Shown here piece after piece: positions 7,110-14,124 of a stretch of DNA of 20,391 bases. The notes below the pieces were generated by a model that did no database searches, was not told the origin of the DNA, and saw only the letters and a list, made by a program, of their open reading frames with translations. Each line of letters begins with the position of its first letter. The stretch's first letter is position 1. Source of the stretch: Acidobacteriaceae bacterium. GTDB taxonomy: Bacteria > Acidobacteriota > Terriglobia > Terriglobales > Acidobacteriaceae. The DNA lies in assembly GCA_030838305.1 (NCBI GenBank), contig JAUTWY010000324.1:1-20391 (forward strand), read 5' to 3'. The position numbers and the translations under genes are program-made.

Positions 7110-8795
7110 CTAAACCGCCTGCCTCACCCCGTACATCTCGTCAATCTCATCCTTCATCTTCGCAGCAATCGCGTCCCGCTTCAGCTTTCCGTTCACCGTC
7201 AACATCCCGCCCTCGATTGAGAACGGTTCCACCCGCACCACAAACGCCCGCACCTGCTTGTAATGCGGCAACTCAGGATTTACCACATCCAGCGCCGCCT
7301 GCACCTTCTCCGGCGAGACGCTTCCAGTCACAATGGCCGTCAAGTATCCCCGCCCGTTCCCCACTACGACCACCTGCTGCGCTGCCGGCAAATTCTTCGC
7401 AATCGCACTCTCGATCGGCTCCGGCGAAGTCTTGTGACCTGATCCCAAAATAATCAGATTCTTGATTCGCCCCGCGATCCGCCAATTCCCTGCCCCATTC
7501 ACTTCGCCCTGATCGCCGGTATGAAACCATCCTTCGCGCAGCGCCTCCGCGGTTTGTTTCGGCCGATTCCAATAGCTCGAAAAAACATTTGGACCCCGCA
7601 CCACGATCTCATCGTTTTCCCCCAGCCTCATCTCCATACCCGGAATCGCCGGCCCGACGCGTCCCACCTCTACCCGGTTTGGATCATCCATCGTACAGAT
7701 CGCTGTTGTCTCGGTCAGCCCATAAACCTGCAAAACCCGAATACCCAGCATCATGAAATAAAGCTGCGTCTCAGCATTAAGCGGCGCCGACCCGCAAATC
7801 AGCGCCTTCAGGTTCCCACCAATCATCTTCTTCCGGATTGCGGGAAACACCAGCCGATTTGCCAATCCCAGCCACAGCGCGTCGCCCGCCTTCGCTTGCT
7901 TCTCTTGCCGCCGCGCCCAAGCACCCTTCGCCCGCGCATAAATCGCCTGCGCCACTCCGCCCGTTTGCCACAGTTGTTCATCCACCGCCCGGCGCATGCG
8001 TTCCAGCAACTGCGGCACATTCAAAAAATAATCCGGAGCCACCGTCCGCATGTCGCTGGCAATCTTGGCCAGATCCATATTGATCGTGACCAGGCTCCGC
8101 CGCTTCAGAAACGTGAGCAAAGCAATCCACGACGCCGCAAATGTGAACGGCAAATAATGAAAGATGCGATCCTGCCCCTGGGATCCTAACGACGCCCCGG
8201 ACCGTGACCCGGACATCAGCTCGCCCAACCGCTCCGCCGTCCGGTCGAGCATGAAGCCGACGTTGCTCGCTGTGAGCACCACGCCCTTCGCCTCGCCCGA
8301 CGTCCCTGACGTATAAATAATCGTTACCGGGCTATCATTCCCCACCGGCAGTGCACCGAACGACACTCCCTCGACGCCCGCAAACATTTCGTCAAATAAA
8401 ACTTGCGGCGGACTTTCCCTCCATGCCTGCGCAATTCCATCTCGCAACGCAGCGTCGCTGCAGCACACCAGCGACGGCGCGCAGTCCTTCATCATCGCCA
8501 CCAACTCCGCCGGAGCCTGCCGCGGATACAGCGGCACTACGATCAGCCCTTCGGCCATGAGCGCCAGATCCATCGCCACCCACCGAATGCTATTCGCCGC
8601 CAGCAATCCACACCGGTCGCCCTGCTTCAGCCCGCGCGAAGCAATAAACGTTCGCGCCTTGCGCACCAGTTCCAGTAACTCGCTCCCAGTGACACCAGTG
8701 ACCTGTCCATTGCGAATCTCGGCAAGAATCCGCGTATCCGCAGCCATCTGCAGTTGGGAAAAGATTTGCTCGATAAATGGAACGCCTGTGCTCAA
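7110..8795 (-). CDS. Acyl-adenylating enzyme (long-chain acyl-CoA synthetase-like), ligase 2
   Basis: A second ANL-superfamily enzyme of 561 residues, clearly different in sequence from ligase 1. The P-loop is IIYTSGTSGEAKGVVLT (159-175, YTSGTSG being canonical). Further on are QVYGLTETTAICTMD, WFHTGDQGE and the hinge RIAGRIKNLIILGSGHKTSPEPIE, and the C-terminus carries TVNGKLKRDAI with the catalytic lysine. The overall layout is that of FadD15-type long-chain acyl-CoA synthetases. With ligase 1 it gives the locus two acid-activating steps, perhaps one to CoA and one to ACP, or for two different acids. The frame opens with a TTG at 8793-8795 with no visible Shine-Dalgarno site. The next in-frame ATG (residue 17) also lacks one, so the start is unsettled within about 50 bp. 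Confidence 0.87.
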   Translation of the reverse strand: MSTGVPFIEQIFSQLQMAADTRILAEIRNGQVTGVTGSELLELVRKARTFIASRGLKQGDRCGLLAANSIRWVAMDLALMAEGLIVVPLYPRQAPAELVAMMKDCAPSLVCCSDAALRDGIAQAWRESPPQVLFDEMFAGVEGVSFGALPVGNDSPVTIIYTSGTSGEAKGVVLTASNVGFMLDRTAERLGELMSGSRSGASLGSQGQDRIFHYLPFTFAASWIALLTFLKRRSLVTINMDLAKIASDMRTVAPDYFLNVPQLLERMRRAVDEQLWQTGGVAQAIYARAKGAWARRQEKQAKAGDALWLGLANRLVFPAIRKKMIGGNLKALICGSAPLNAETQLYFMMLGIRVLQVYGLTETTAICTMDDPNRVEVGRVGPAIPGMEMRLGENDEIVVRGPNVFSSYWNRPKQTAEALREGWFHTGDQGEVNGAGNWRIAGRIKNLIILGSGHKTSPEPIESAIAKNLPAAQQVVVVGNGRGYLTAIVTGSVSPEKVQAALDVVNPELPHYKQVRAFVVRVEPFSIEGGMLTVNGKLKRDAIAAKMKDEIDEMYGVRQAV

Positions 8796-8824
8796 AGTAT
8801 TGTTTTACAAATCCCGCTAACGGC

Positions 8825-8880
8825 TCCCTCCGCGATCTTCGCGCGCCCCCCTCTGCGTTCCTCCGTGATAGAGGCTTTTC
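8825..8880. repeat. Dispersed CGGAG-type purine-rich repeat
   Basis: Minus-strand sequence rich in CGGAGG and CGCAGAGG motifs (for example ATCACGGAGGAACGCAGAGG), in the 108-bp gap between the pyruvyl transferase family gene and ligase 2. It resembles the stretches at 4101-4143 and 7057-7107 in base bias and in the CGGAG/CGAAGG core, but is not an exact copy. Confidence 0.45.
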
Positions 8881-8903
8881 CCCGCATTCCCAGGAGGCCG
8901 AGT

Positions 8904-10313
8904 CTAGTTGTAAGCCGCCACCAACTCGTGCAGGCGACTACTCATCGGCGGCAAGTAATCCTCCCAACTCCACTCCCCGCGTCGCGTCTCAAACTCCGGA
9001 TATCTTCTCTGCACTTCCTCTTCGAAATAAACACCCATGCGCGCCATCACCTTCAAATTCCTTACCACCGTCTTCGCGATCCCGTCGGCGATCGCTTCGC
9101 CCTCGCAACTCAGCTTCTCCAAAGCGGCAAGCAGTTTTTCTTCAAGCTCTGGATCGTCCACCGTCATCAGCAGATCCTGATGCCCGCGCTCCCGCATTAA
9201 ATTCCGGATGCGTTCATCCATCGTGATTCCCGCTGATGGCACCAGCCCCGGCATCGACGTCACAATCCCGTGATACCGCGACGAAGCCATCATGTGACAC
9301 GCCCGCAGGACGCTCACCAGTTCATACATGCTGTACTCATCCGAAGTGAGCACCGGCACCCCTGCCAACTTCTCCGCAATCCGGTTTGCCGGACGCGCAT
9401 CCAGTCGCTCCGTCGCCGCCAGGATCACGAAAACATTCTTCTTTTTCCGGAATGCATCCACCGCATTCGCAATCGCATTCCAATACTTGTGATACGCCTG
9501 CGCCGCCGCCGGTCCAGAATTGTGAAAATACACAGTGCGGTAATGACTCTCCTTATAAGCGCCCGTCAAACTGCGAGCCGCATACTTTGCCAGCGACGCC
9601 CTCACCGGCCATTCAAACGGATTGATCGGACACACCACCAGCACCGGTGTCTTCCCATCCCAGCCCACTTTTCGCAGAACGCTCTGCCCGTACTCCGGCG
9701 GACGCGGTTCAAAGGTCCACGCCGTGTCGGTTCCCAACTCGGTCGGAACGCCTAACTCCCGTAACACCGTTCGCGATTCTTCATTTCGCGTAATCACAAA
9801 GGAATTCTTGCAATACCTTCCGCACATCTTCGCCACCAGCGGATCCATGTGTCCTGCTTCCGCGCCGTATCCCACCGACAATTTATTCTGCGCCGCCGCG
9901 ATTCCCAGCGACCCAATCATCATGGTGGTCAGCGCATTCGCGAACTTGCTCTTGAACATCGATCCTTCACAGGCCAGTACTCCGTCATGCTGCGGCACTT
10001 CCTTCGCCAGAAACGGCGGAAAAATATCCGGCAGGTGAACCTGCCTCGTACCCTCAAAATATCCTTGCGAGAAATCGAAGTTCTGACTCATCACGCTGAA
10101 CTCCACGCGCTCCGCCCCCAGAATGTGCCGCATCTGCCGCAGCATTTCTTCCACGCGCACATCCGATCCCATATTCCGCGTGCCGTTGTAACCGGCAAAC
10201 AATAACTTCAGCTTCTCGCCTGGTTTCCAACGCTGGCCGGCGCCCAGCATCCACCCAGCCTTGGCGCGCTCGATCGAACTGCTCACCCACGCTTCCAGAA
10301 TGAAATCCATCAT
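8904..10313 (-). CDS. Polysaccharide pyruvyl transferase family protein
   Basis: 469 residues with the two-domain pattern of the PS_pyruv_trans (PF04230) family, GT-B-like enzymes that add a pyruvate ketal from phosphoenolpyruvate to a sugar of a surface glycan. N-terminal GYNGTRNMGSD (41-51) corresponds to the family's GYYGxxNxGDE motif. CEGSMFKSKF lies at 115-124 where many members have a glycine-rich turn, and ITRNEESRTVLRELGV (174-189) is the usual signature before the interdomain linker. SSRYHGIVTSMPG near residue 350 matches the C-terminal SxRxHG motif. Its ATG overlaps the TGA of the reductase-like SDR upstream (10310-10313), so the two are probably translationally coupled. That is an unusual partner for this family and hints at a lipid-linked or lipid-modified acceptor. 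The family is diverse, and actual pyruvyl transfer is unproven. Confidence 0.85.
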   Translation of the reverse strand: MMDFILEAWVSSSIERAKAGWMLGAGQRWKPGEKLKLLFAGYNGTRNMGSDVRVEEMLRQMRHILGAERVEFSVMSQNFDFSQGYFEGTRQVHLPDIFPPFLAKEVPQHDGVLACEGSMFKSKFANALTTMMIGSLGIAAAQNKLSVGYGAEAGHMDPLVAKMCGRYCKNSFVITRNEESRTVLRELGVPTELGTDTAWTFEPRPPEYGQSVLRKVGWDGKTPVLVVCPINPFEWPVRASLAKYAARSLTGAYKESHYRTVYFHNSGPAAAQAYHKYWNAIANAVDAFRKKKNVFVILAATERLDARPANRIAEKLAGVPVLTSDEYSMYELVSVLRACHMMASSRYHGIVTSMPGLVPSAGITMDERIRNLMRERGHQDLLMTVDDPELEEKLLAALEKLSCEGEAIADGIAKTVVRNLKVMARMGVYFEEEVQRRYPEFETRRGEWSWEDYLPPMSSRLHELVAAYN

Positions 10314-11443
10314 GCGGCTGTGCCTCCCGCCGCCGCCGGCCAGGGCCGGTAATGGTAAGTAAAATCATTCTCGCTGCTGAACCTCAGCAGCGGATAGCAA
10401 TACTCGGAGAACGGCACCGGCTTCTTGCCCAATTCCTTTATCACGCGCCGGTTGTCGAACACCGTATTCCACACCAGATATGGCAGGAACACCTTCATCA
10501 GCGACGCGCCTTTGCCAATCGCGCCCTTGCGGTTCGCCAGAAAATTCACCGACCCCGAAAACGGCCGCTCCGCGACCGGCACAAACATTGGCGCGCGCTT
10601 GTTCTGGGCCGCCGCCAATGCTTTGGTAATCTCTCGAAACGTCTGCGAGCCAATTCCCGACGAGAGGTGATACGTGTCGTGCTCTGGGCGCTCCTTCTGA
10701 TGCAGCGTCGCAATCGCCTCCGCCACGAAATCCACATTCACAATGTCGATCTTGTCCGTCGGACGGAACGGCAGCACCGGTAGTCCCGCCAAAAACACAA
10801 ATGCCTTCACCATGTCGAACTGCGTCGTCTCCGCATAGCGGCTGTCCCCCAGCACAATGCTGGGACGGAAAATTGTCTTCGGTGTCTCCGGAAGCAGCAC
10901 CCGCATCATGTGCTCGCAGAATTTTTTCGTTCTCGCATACGGATCGTAATCGGACCGCTCCCAATCAATCGATCGATCCTCGCTCACCACTTCATTCTGC
11001 CGCTTCCCCGCCACCGCCACCGTGCTCACCTGGCTGAAGCGGCGCAGCCCGTGATAGTGCTCTGCGTGCCGCGCCAGGGTGAGCACTTCCAGCGTGCCCC
11101 GCAGATTTACGTTCAGGCAGCTCTTCTCCGACTTGCGGTTCAGCGAAGCCGCACAATGAATCACCGAATCCGTCGTGTGCACCAGCCGGTCGTATTCATC
11201 GCGATTCAACCCGAACCCGGGCTCCGTCAAATCTCCGCGAAACACTCGCACCCGTGTTTGCAGGTGTTCGTAAAACTGCGGAAAGTCGAGATGCAATTGC
11301 ATCGCCTTCCACAACCGCCCTTCCGCCTCGCTCACGTCCCGCGCTCGCACCAATACGTTTAGCGCTGCGCCATGATCCCGCAGCAGATTGGCCGCCACAT
11401 GCGCCCCAATGTATCCCGTCGACCCTGTCACAAATATCGCCAT
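10310..11443 (-). CDS. Thioester-reductase-like extended SDR (NAD_binding_4 type)
   Basis: 377-residue extended short-chain dehydrogenase with an N-terminal NAD(P) fold: VTGSTGYIGAHVA has GxxGxxG at 7-13, and RVFRGDLTEPGFGL (65-79) is the signature seen in the thioester-reductase/male-sterility group. Active-site elements are QVSTVAVAG (S140) and YARTK (Y169, K173). Relatives reduce carrier- or CoA-bound acyl groups to aldehydes or alcohols, and this agrees with the ACP and ligases in the same run. Some members instead act on nucleotide sugars, so a sugar-modifying role with the coupled pyruvyl transferase is the main alternative. The ATG is preceded by GGGA eight bases upstream. The gap to the reductase fusion upstream is 157 bp and holds repeats. 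Confidence 0.82.
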   Translation of the reverse strand: MAIFVTGSTGYIGAHVAANLLRDHGAALNVLVRARDVSEAEGRLWKAMQLHLDFPQFYEHLQTRVRVFRGDLTEPGFGLNRDEYDRLVHTTDSVIHCAASLNRKSEKSCLNVNLRGTLEVLTLARHAEHYHGLRRFSQVSTVAVAGKRQNEVVSEDRSIDWERSDYDPYARTKKFCEHMMRVLLPETPKTIFRPSIVLGDSRYAETTQFDMVKAFVFLAGLPVLPFRPTDKIDIVNVDFVAEAIATLHQKERPEHDTYHLSSGIGSQTFREITKALAAAQNKRAPMFVPVAERPFSGSVNFLANRKGAIGKGASLMKVFLPYLVWNTVFDNRRVIKELGKKPVPFSEYCYPLLRFSSENDFTYHYRPWPAAAGGTAA

Positions 11444-11485
11444 TCACCAATTCCCATTTCTTGTTCTACCGCTCCGGACTTTTGC

Positions 11486-11527
11486 TTTGTTCACTCGCTA
11501 TTTTGTTCACTCGCTGGGTTCACTCGC
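11486..11527. repeat. Tandem GTTCACTCGC repeats
   Basis: TTTGTTCACTCGCT occurs exactly at 11486-11499 and 11502-11515, and its core GTTCACTCGC a third time at 11518-11527 (offsets 16 and 13). It lies between the SDR and the reductase fusion, upstream of the SDR on the minus strand. It could be a simple repeat or an iterated binding site; the sequence cannot decide. Confidence 0.5.
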
Positions 11528-11537
11528 CTTTGGGTGG

Positions 11538-11603
11538 CGCAGCGCTTTCAGGGCTGCGATTAAGCTTTCTCAGCAAGACGGGCTTTAGCCCCTGAGGCCC
11601 TCA
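11538..11603. repeat. GC-rich double-hairpin intergenic repeat, copy 2
   Basis: This is the second copy of the element at 2174-2237. CGCAGC (11538-11543) pairs with GCTGCG (11553-11558), then GGGCT (11580-11584) pairs with AGCCC (11587-11591), followed by CTGAGGCCC. As in copy 1, the element abuts the 3' end of a minus-strand gene: the TGA of the HAD/reductase gene is at 11601-11603. The downstream halves of the two copies agree at almost every base. Confidence 0.6.
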
Positions 11604-14012
11604 CCACCCCCCTCCATTGGTCCCCGTCTTCACCGTCTCGCCATTCATCAAACTCCGCGCTGGACGCGCTTCCAGCGGCCGGCCTTCAATCAACGGATAA
11701 GTCCACCTGCGCAACGCCGGAATATGAATATTGATCCAGTAATCCCACCAGTCCAAACATCGCGCCTTATATCCGAATTCCTCGTGCTCCTCTTCCACCA
11801 GCGCGTGCGAGAGCTTTTCCACATTGTCGGCCGTGAAATCGTGATCATTGAACAGGATGAACGGTTCAAACAATTCAATCAGCTTCTCCACCCGCTCCAG
11901 GTTTCTCTCCGCCTTCACCAGCGGCGTCTTCTTCAACGGCAACGGCGACATGATCCGCTGAATCGATTTCACGATCGCCTTCTGCGCAGGCGCCGACATG
12001 CGTTGGTACCGGGTCTTCGATACCGGAATCGCATCGAACCGCAGCCGCAGCCATGACTCTAACCCTTCCTGTGCCCGGTAATGCTTGCGGTGCCCCAGCG
12101 ACGTCAACTCAATCGACCGCCCCATATCGCAAGGATTCGTTACCGACGTCGCCAGCTGGTACAACTGATCGTGCCGCCGGTCCACAATTGCTGCCGCGAT
12201 CAGCGTCATCCCGGCGCACACTGCGTCGACCGGGATAATGTCCAGCCGCTTGCTCTCATTCGTCGGCAATTGCCGGAAATAAGTGCCCAATAAATAAGAC
12301 AGCGAAGCCGACGTATTGATGCCTTCATTCCAGCCCAGGAATGGCTTCTCCACCGATGTTTCCACAATTGCCGGACGCACCACCGCAATCGGCAGCCCCG
12401 CGCCATGCTTCACGATCAACGATTCTGCCAGGCTCTTGGTCAGCGTGTACGTGTTCGGCCAGCCCAACTCCTTGGCGCGCTGCGTTCCCGCGTCCATCAA
12501 ATAAGTCTTCAACCAGCGGATCCGGTTTTTGCGGATTTGATTCTCCAGAGCCGTGCCCTGCAACCCCTTCGCCGCATGTTCCTTCGATAGTGACTGCGAC
12601 CTCAGATCCGCCGTTACTTCCGCGCCCTCGGCCTGCGCCTCGGCCTTGGCAATCAACTCGTGCAGAGAACGCAATTCCTCTTCAGCGTCAAAGTTTGGCA
12701 CGCGACGCGGCGTGTAATTCGGAATGATCCTCTCGGTCACCCGCCCGTCGCGCTCACCCGCTACATAACATGTCGAGAGATGGAGCAATCCCGAGTGGTC
12801 CGTTCCCCGCACAAACTCCAGGATGTTCATCGCCGCGTCCGTATTCGTTGCGAGCGCATCCCGCAAATCCGGATTAAAGTCGGTCAACCCCGAACTATTC
12901 ACAATCACATCCAGATTTCTCTGTAGGCGCTGCGCGACGTCCGCATTCAGTCCGAGCCCCGCCTGAGTAACATCACCCTCCACCACCTCGACCTTGTCGC
13001 GCAGATATGCCCCGAATTCCAATCCATATTTCTCGAACAGCGGATCGAACACCGGCGACTCTTCCACAATCTTTTCAAACCTGCGCTGCGCCGGATTGGA
13101 TTTCTGACGCCGGATCAGCAGATAAATTCGTCCAACCTTCGGCAAATCCATCAGCGTGTTCGCCAGCCAAACCTTGCCAATAAATCCGGTGACGCCAATC
13201 AGCATTACGTGCTTGCCCGCCAGCGCCCGGCACACGGAGAATCCTGCCGCCTGCTTCCGCCCCTCGAAGTGCACGATGGGACGTTCCTTTGCCGCCGACT
13301 CCCGCCCAGAACCAATCACTGCCGCCTTCAAATCCTCCAGCGAAATATCCAACTGCCGGGCCAGCGTCTTCGGCGCCCGCCGCCCGTCCGGACTCTGCTC
13401 CTGGATTCGCGCAAATGCCCCTCGAGGCCGGATCACCGGCTCAAGCAATCTTCCCGTAGCCACGCCATCGCGAAACTCCAGCCGGTTCGCCACCAACCGT
13501 TTCACTCCAAGATGCAGCGCCAGCGGCTTCATCACGTGCTCCAGCCCCTGGCTCACCAGCACCACGTCCGCGCCCGCCCGCACCAGTTCCTGCACCTTCT
13601 GCACTCCGCGCGCCTTGAGCTGCGGTTTCAATTTGTATTGGAAGTATTCTTCGCCCAGCAGATCCAGCCGGTCCCGCGTTACTCCCCGCAAGGCCGTGTG
13701 AAGCACGCGCGTGGCAAACTTACGGTTCGTCGAATAAAGAAGGGGACGCAGCGCCGCCATCAGAAAGATCAGCCCCCGCCGGCGGAAGCGATCCGCGAAC
13801 GTCTGCGCATTCCACGTAAAGAACGCCACCGGCTGCACCACCGTCAGGTCCAGCAAACTCCCTTCCACCCGCCAGTACACACAGGGGGATGCCGCGCTCG
13901 ACGTGCCAGGCTTGTGGTTTGACTGTTCCAAGTGGTTAGCTGTTCCTAAGCATCCTTCATCCAAACTACCGGAGTCCCTAATCGCGGCGGACGAATCCCC
14001 TATTGTAAACAA
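11601..14012 (-). CDS. HAD-like / fatty acyl reductase (FAR) fusion protein
   Basis: 803-residue two-part protein. Residues about 44-195 resemble a HAD-IB (SerB-like) phosphatase: VYWRVEGSLLDLTVVQPVAFF, then VLVSQGLEHVMKPLALHLGV (motif II, S154), then VANRLEFRDGVATGRLL. However, the catalytic DxDGT is replaced by RVEGS (R48, E50), and no GDSxxDLPML motif is found, so the domain looks catalytically dead. From about 265 follows a eukaryotic-type fatty acyl-CoA reductase: GVTGFIGK (GxxGxxG 273-279), IYLLIRRQKSNPAQRR, VEVVEGDVTQAGLGL, STCYVAG (413-419), YTLTK (Y522, K526), VVRPAIVETS, and a C-terminal 'sterile'-type domain. It should reduce a fatty acyl thioester to the alcohol. The start is unsure: the frame opens at a TTG (14010-14012), a second TTG lies at residue 28, and no ATG precedes the HAD region. 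Confidence 0.85.
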   Translation of the reverse strand: MFTIGDSSAAIRDSGSLDEGCLGTANHLEQSNHKPGTSSAASPCVYWRVEGSLLDLTVVQPVAFFTWNAQTFADRFRRRGLIFLMAALRPLLYSTNRKFATRVLHTALRGVTRDRLDLLGEEYFQYKLKPQLKARGVQKVQELVRAGADVVLVSQGLEHVMKPLALHLGVKRLVANRLEFRDGVATGRLLEPVIRPRGAFARIQEQSPDGRRAPKTLARQLDISLEDLKAAVIGSGRESAAKERPIVHFEGRKQAAGFSVCRALAGKHVMLIGVTGFIGKVWLANTLMDLPKVGRIYLLIRRQKSNPAQRRFEKIVEESPVFDPLFEKYGLEFGAYLRDKVEVVEGDVTQAGLGLNADVAQRLQRNLDVIVNSSGLTDFNPDLRDALATNTDAAMNILEFVRGTDHSGLLHLSTCYVAGERDGRVTERIIPNYTPRRVPNFDAEEELRSLHELIAKAEAQAEGAEVTADLRSQSLSKEHAAKGLQGTALENQIRKNRIRWLKTYLMDAGTQRAKELGWPNTYTLTKSLAESLIVKHGAGLPIAVVRPAIVETSVEKPFLGWNEGINTSASLSYLLGTYFRQLPTNESKRLDIIPVDAVCAGMTLIAAAIVDRRHDQLYQLATSVTNPCDMGRSIELTSLGHRKHYRAQEGLESWLRLRFDAIPVSKTRYQRMSAPAQKAIVKSIQRIMSPLPLKKTPLVKAERNLERVEKLIELFEPFILFNDHDFTADNVEKLSHALVEEEHEEFGYKARCLDWWDYWINIHIPALRRWTYPLIEGRPLEARPARSLMNGETVKTGTNGGGW

Positions 14013-14013
14013 T
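14002..14013. promoter_or_regulatory. Short inverted repeat over the putative start of the HAD/FAR gene
   Basis: ATTGTAAACAAT is an inverted repeat of 5-bp arms (ATTGT/ACAAT) around two bases. It overlaps the TTG taken as start, and on the minus strand includes TACAAT, a good -10-like hexamer, although no convincing -35 box lies 17 bases before it. If it is a promoter or operator, translation must begin further downstream, for instance at the TTG of residue 28. Weak evidence. Confidence 0.2.
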
Positions 14014-14124
14014 CCCCCAAGGTTCTACGGGATTCGCAGAGTTGTGGCCGCGATTCTCATGTGGGGAAAGCCGCCCTCGCCTGTCCAATCGAAGCTCGAC
14101 AGTTTTGCTGGCACAGGCAGCAAA

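Noticed and set aside
11486..11527. CRISPR-like array
   Set aside because: Only three short degenerate units without spacers of regular length; no cas gene nearby.
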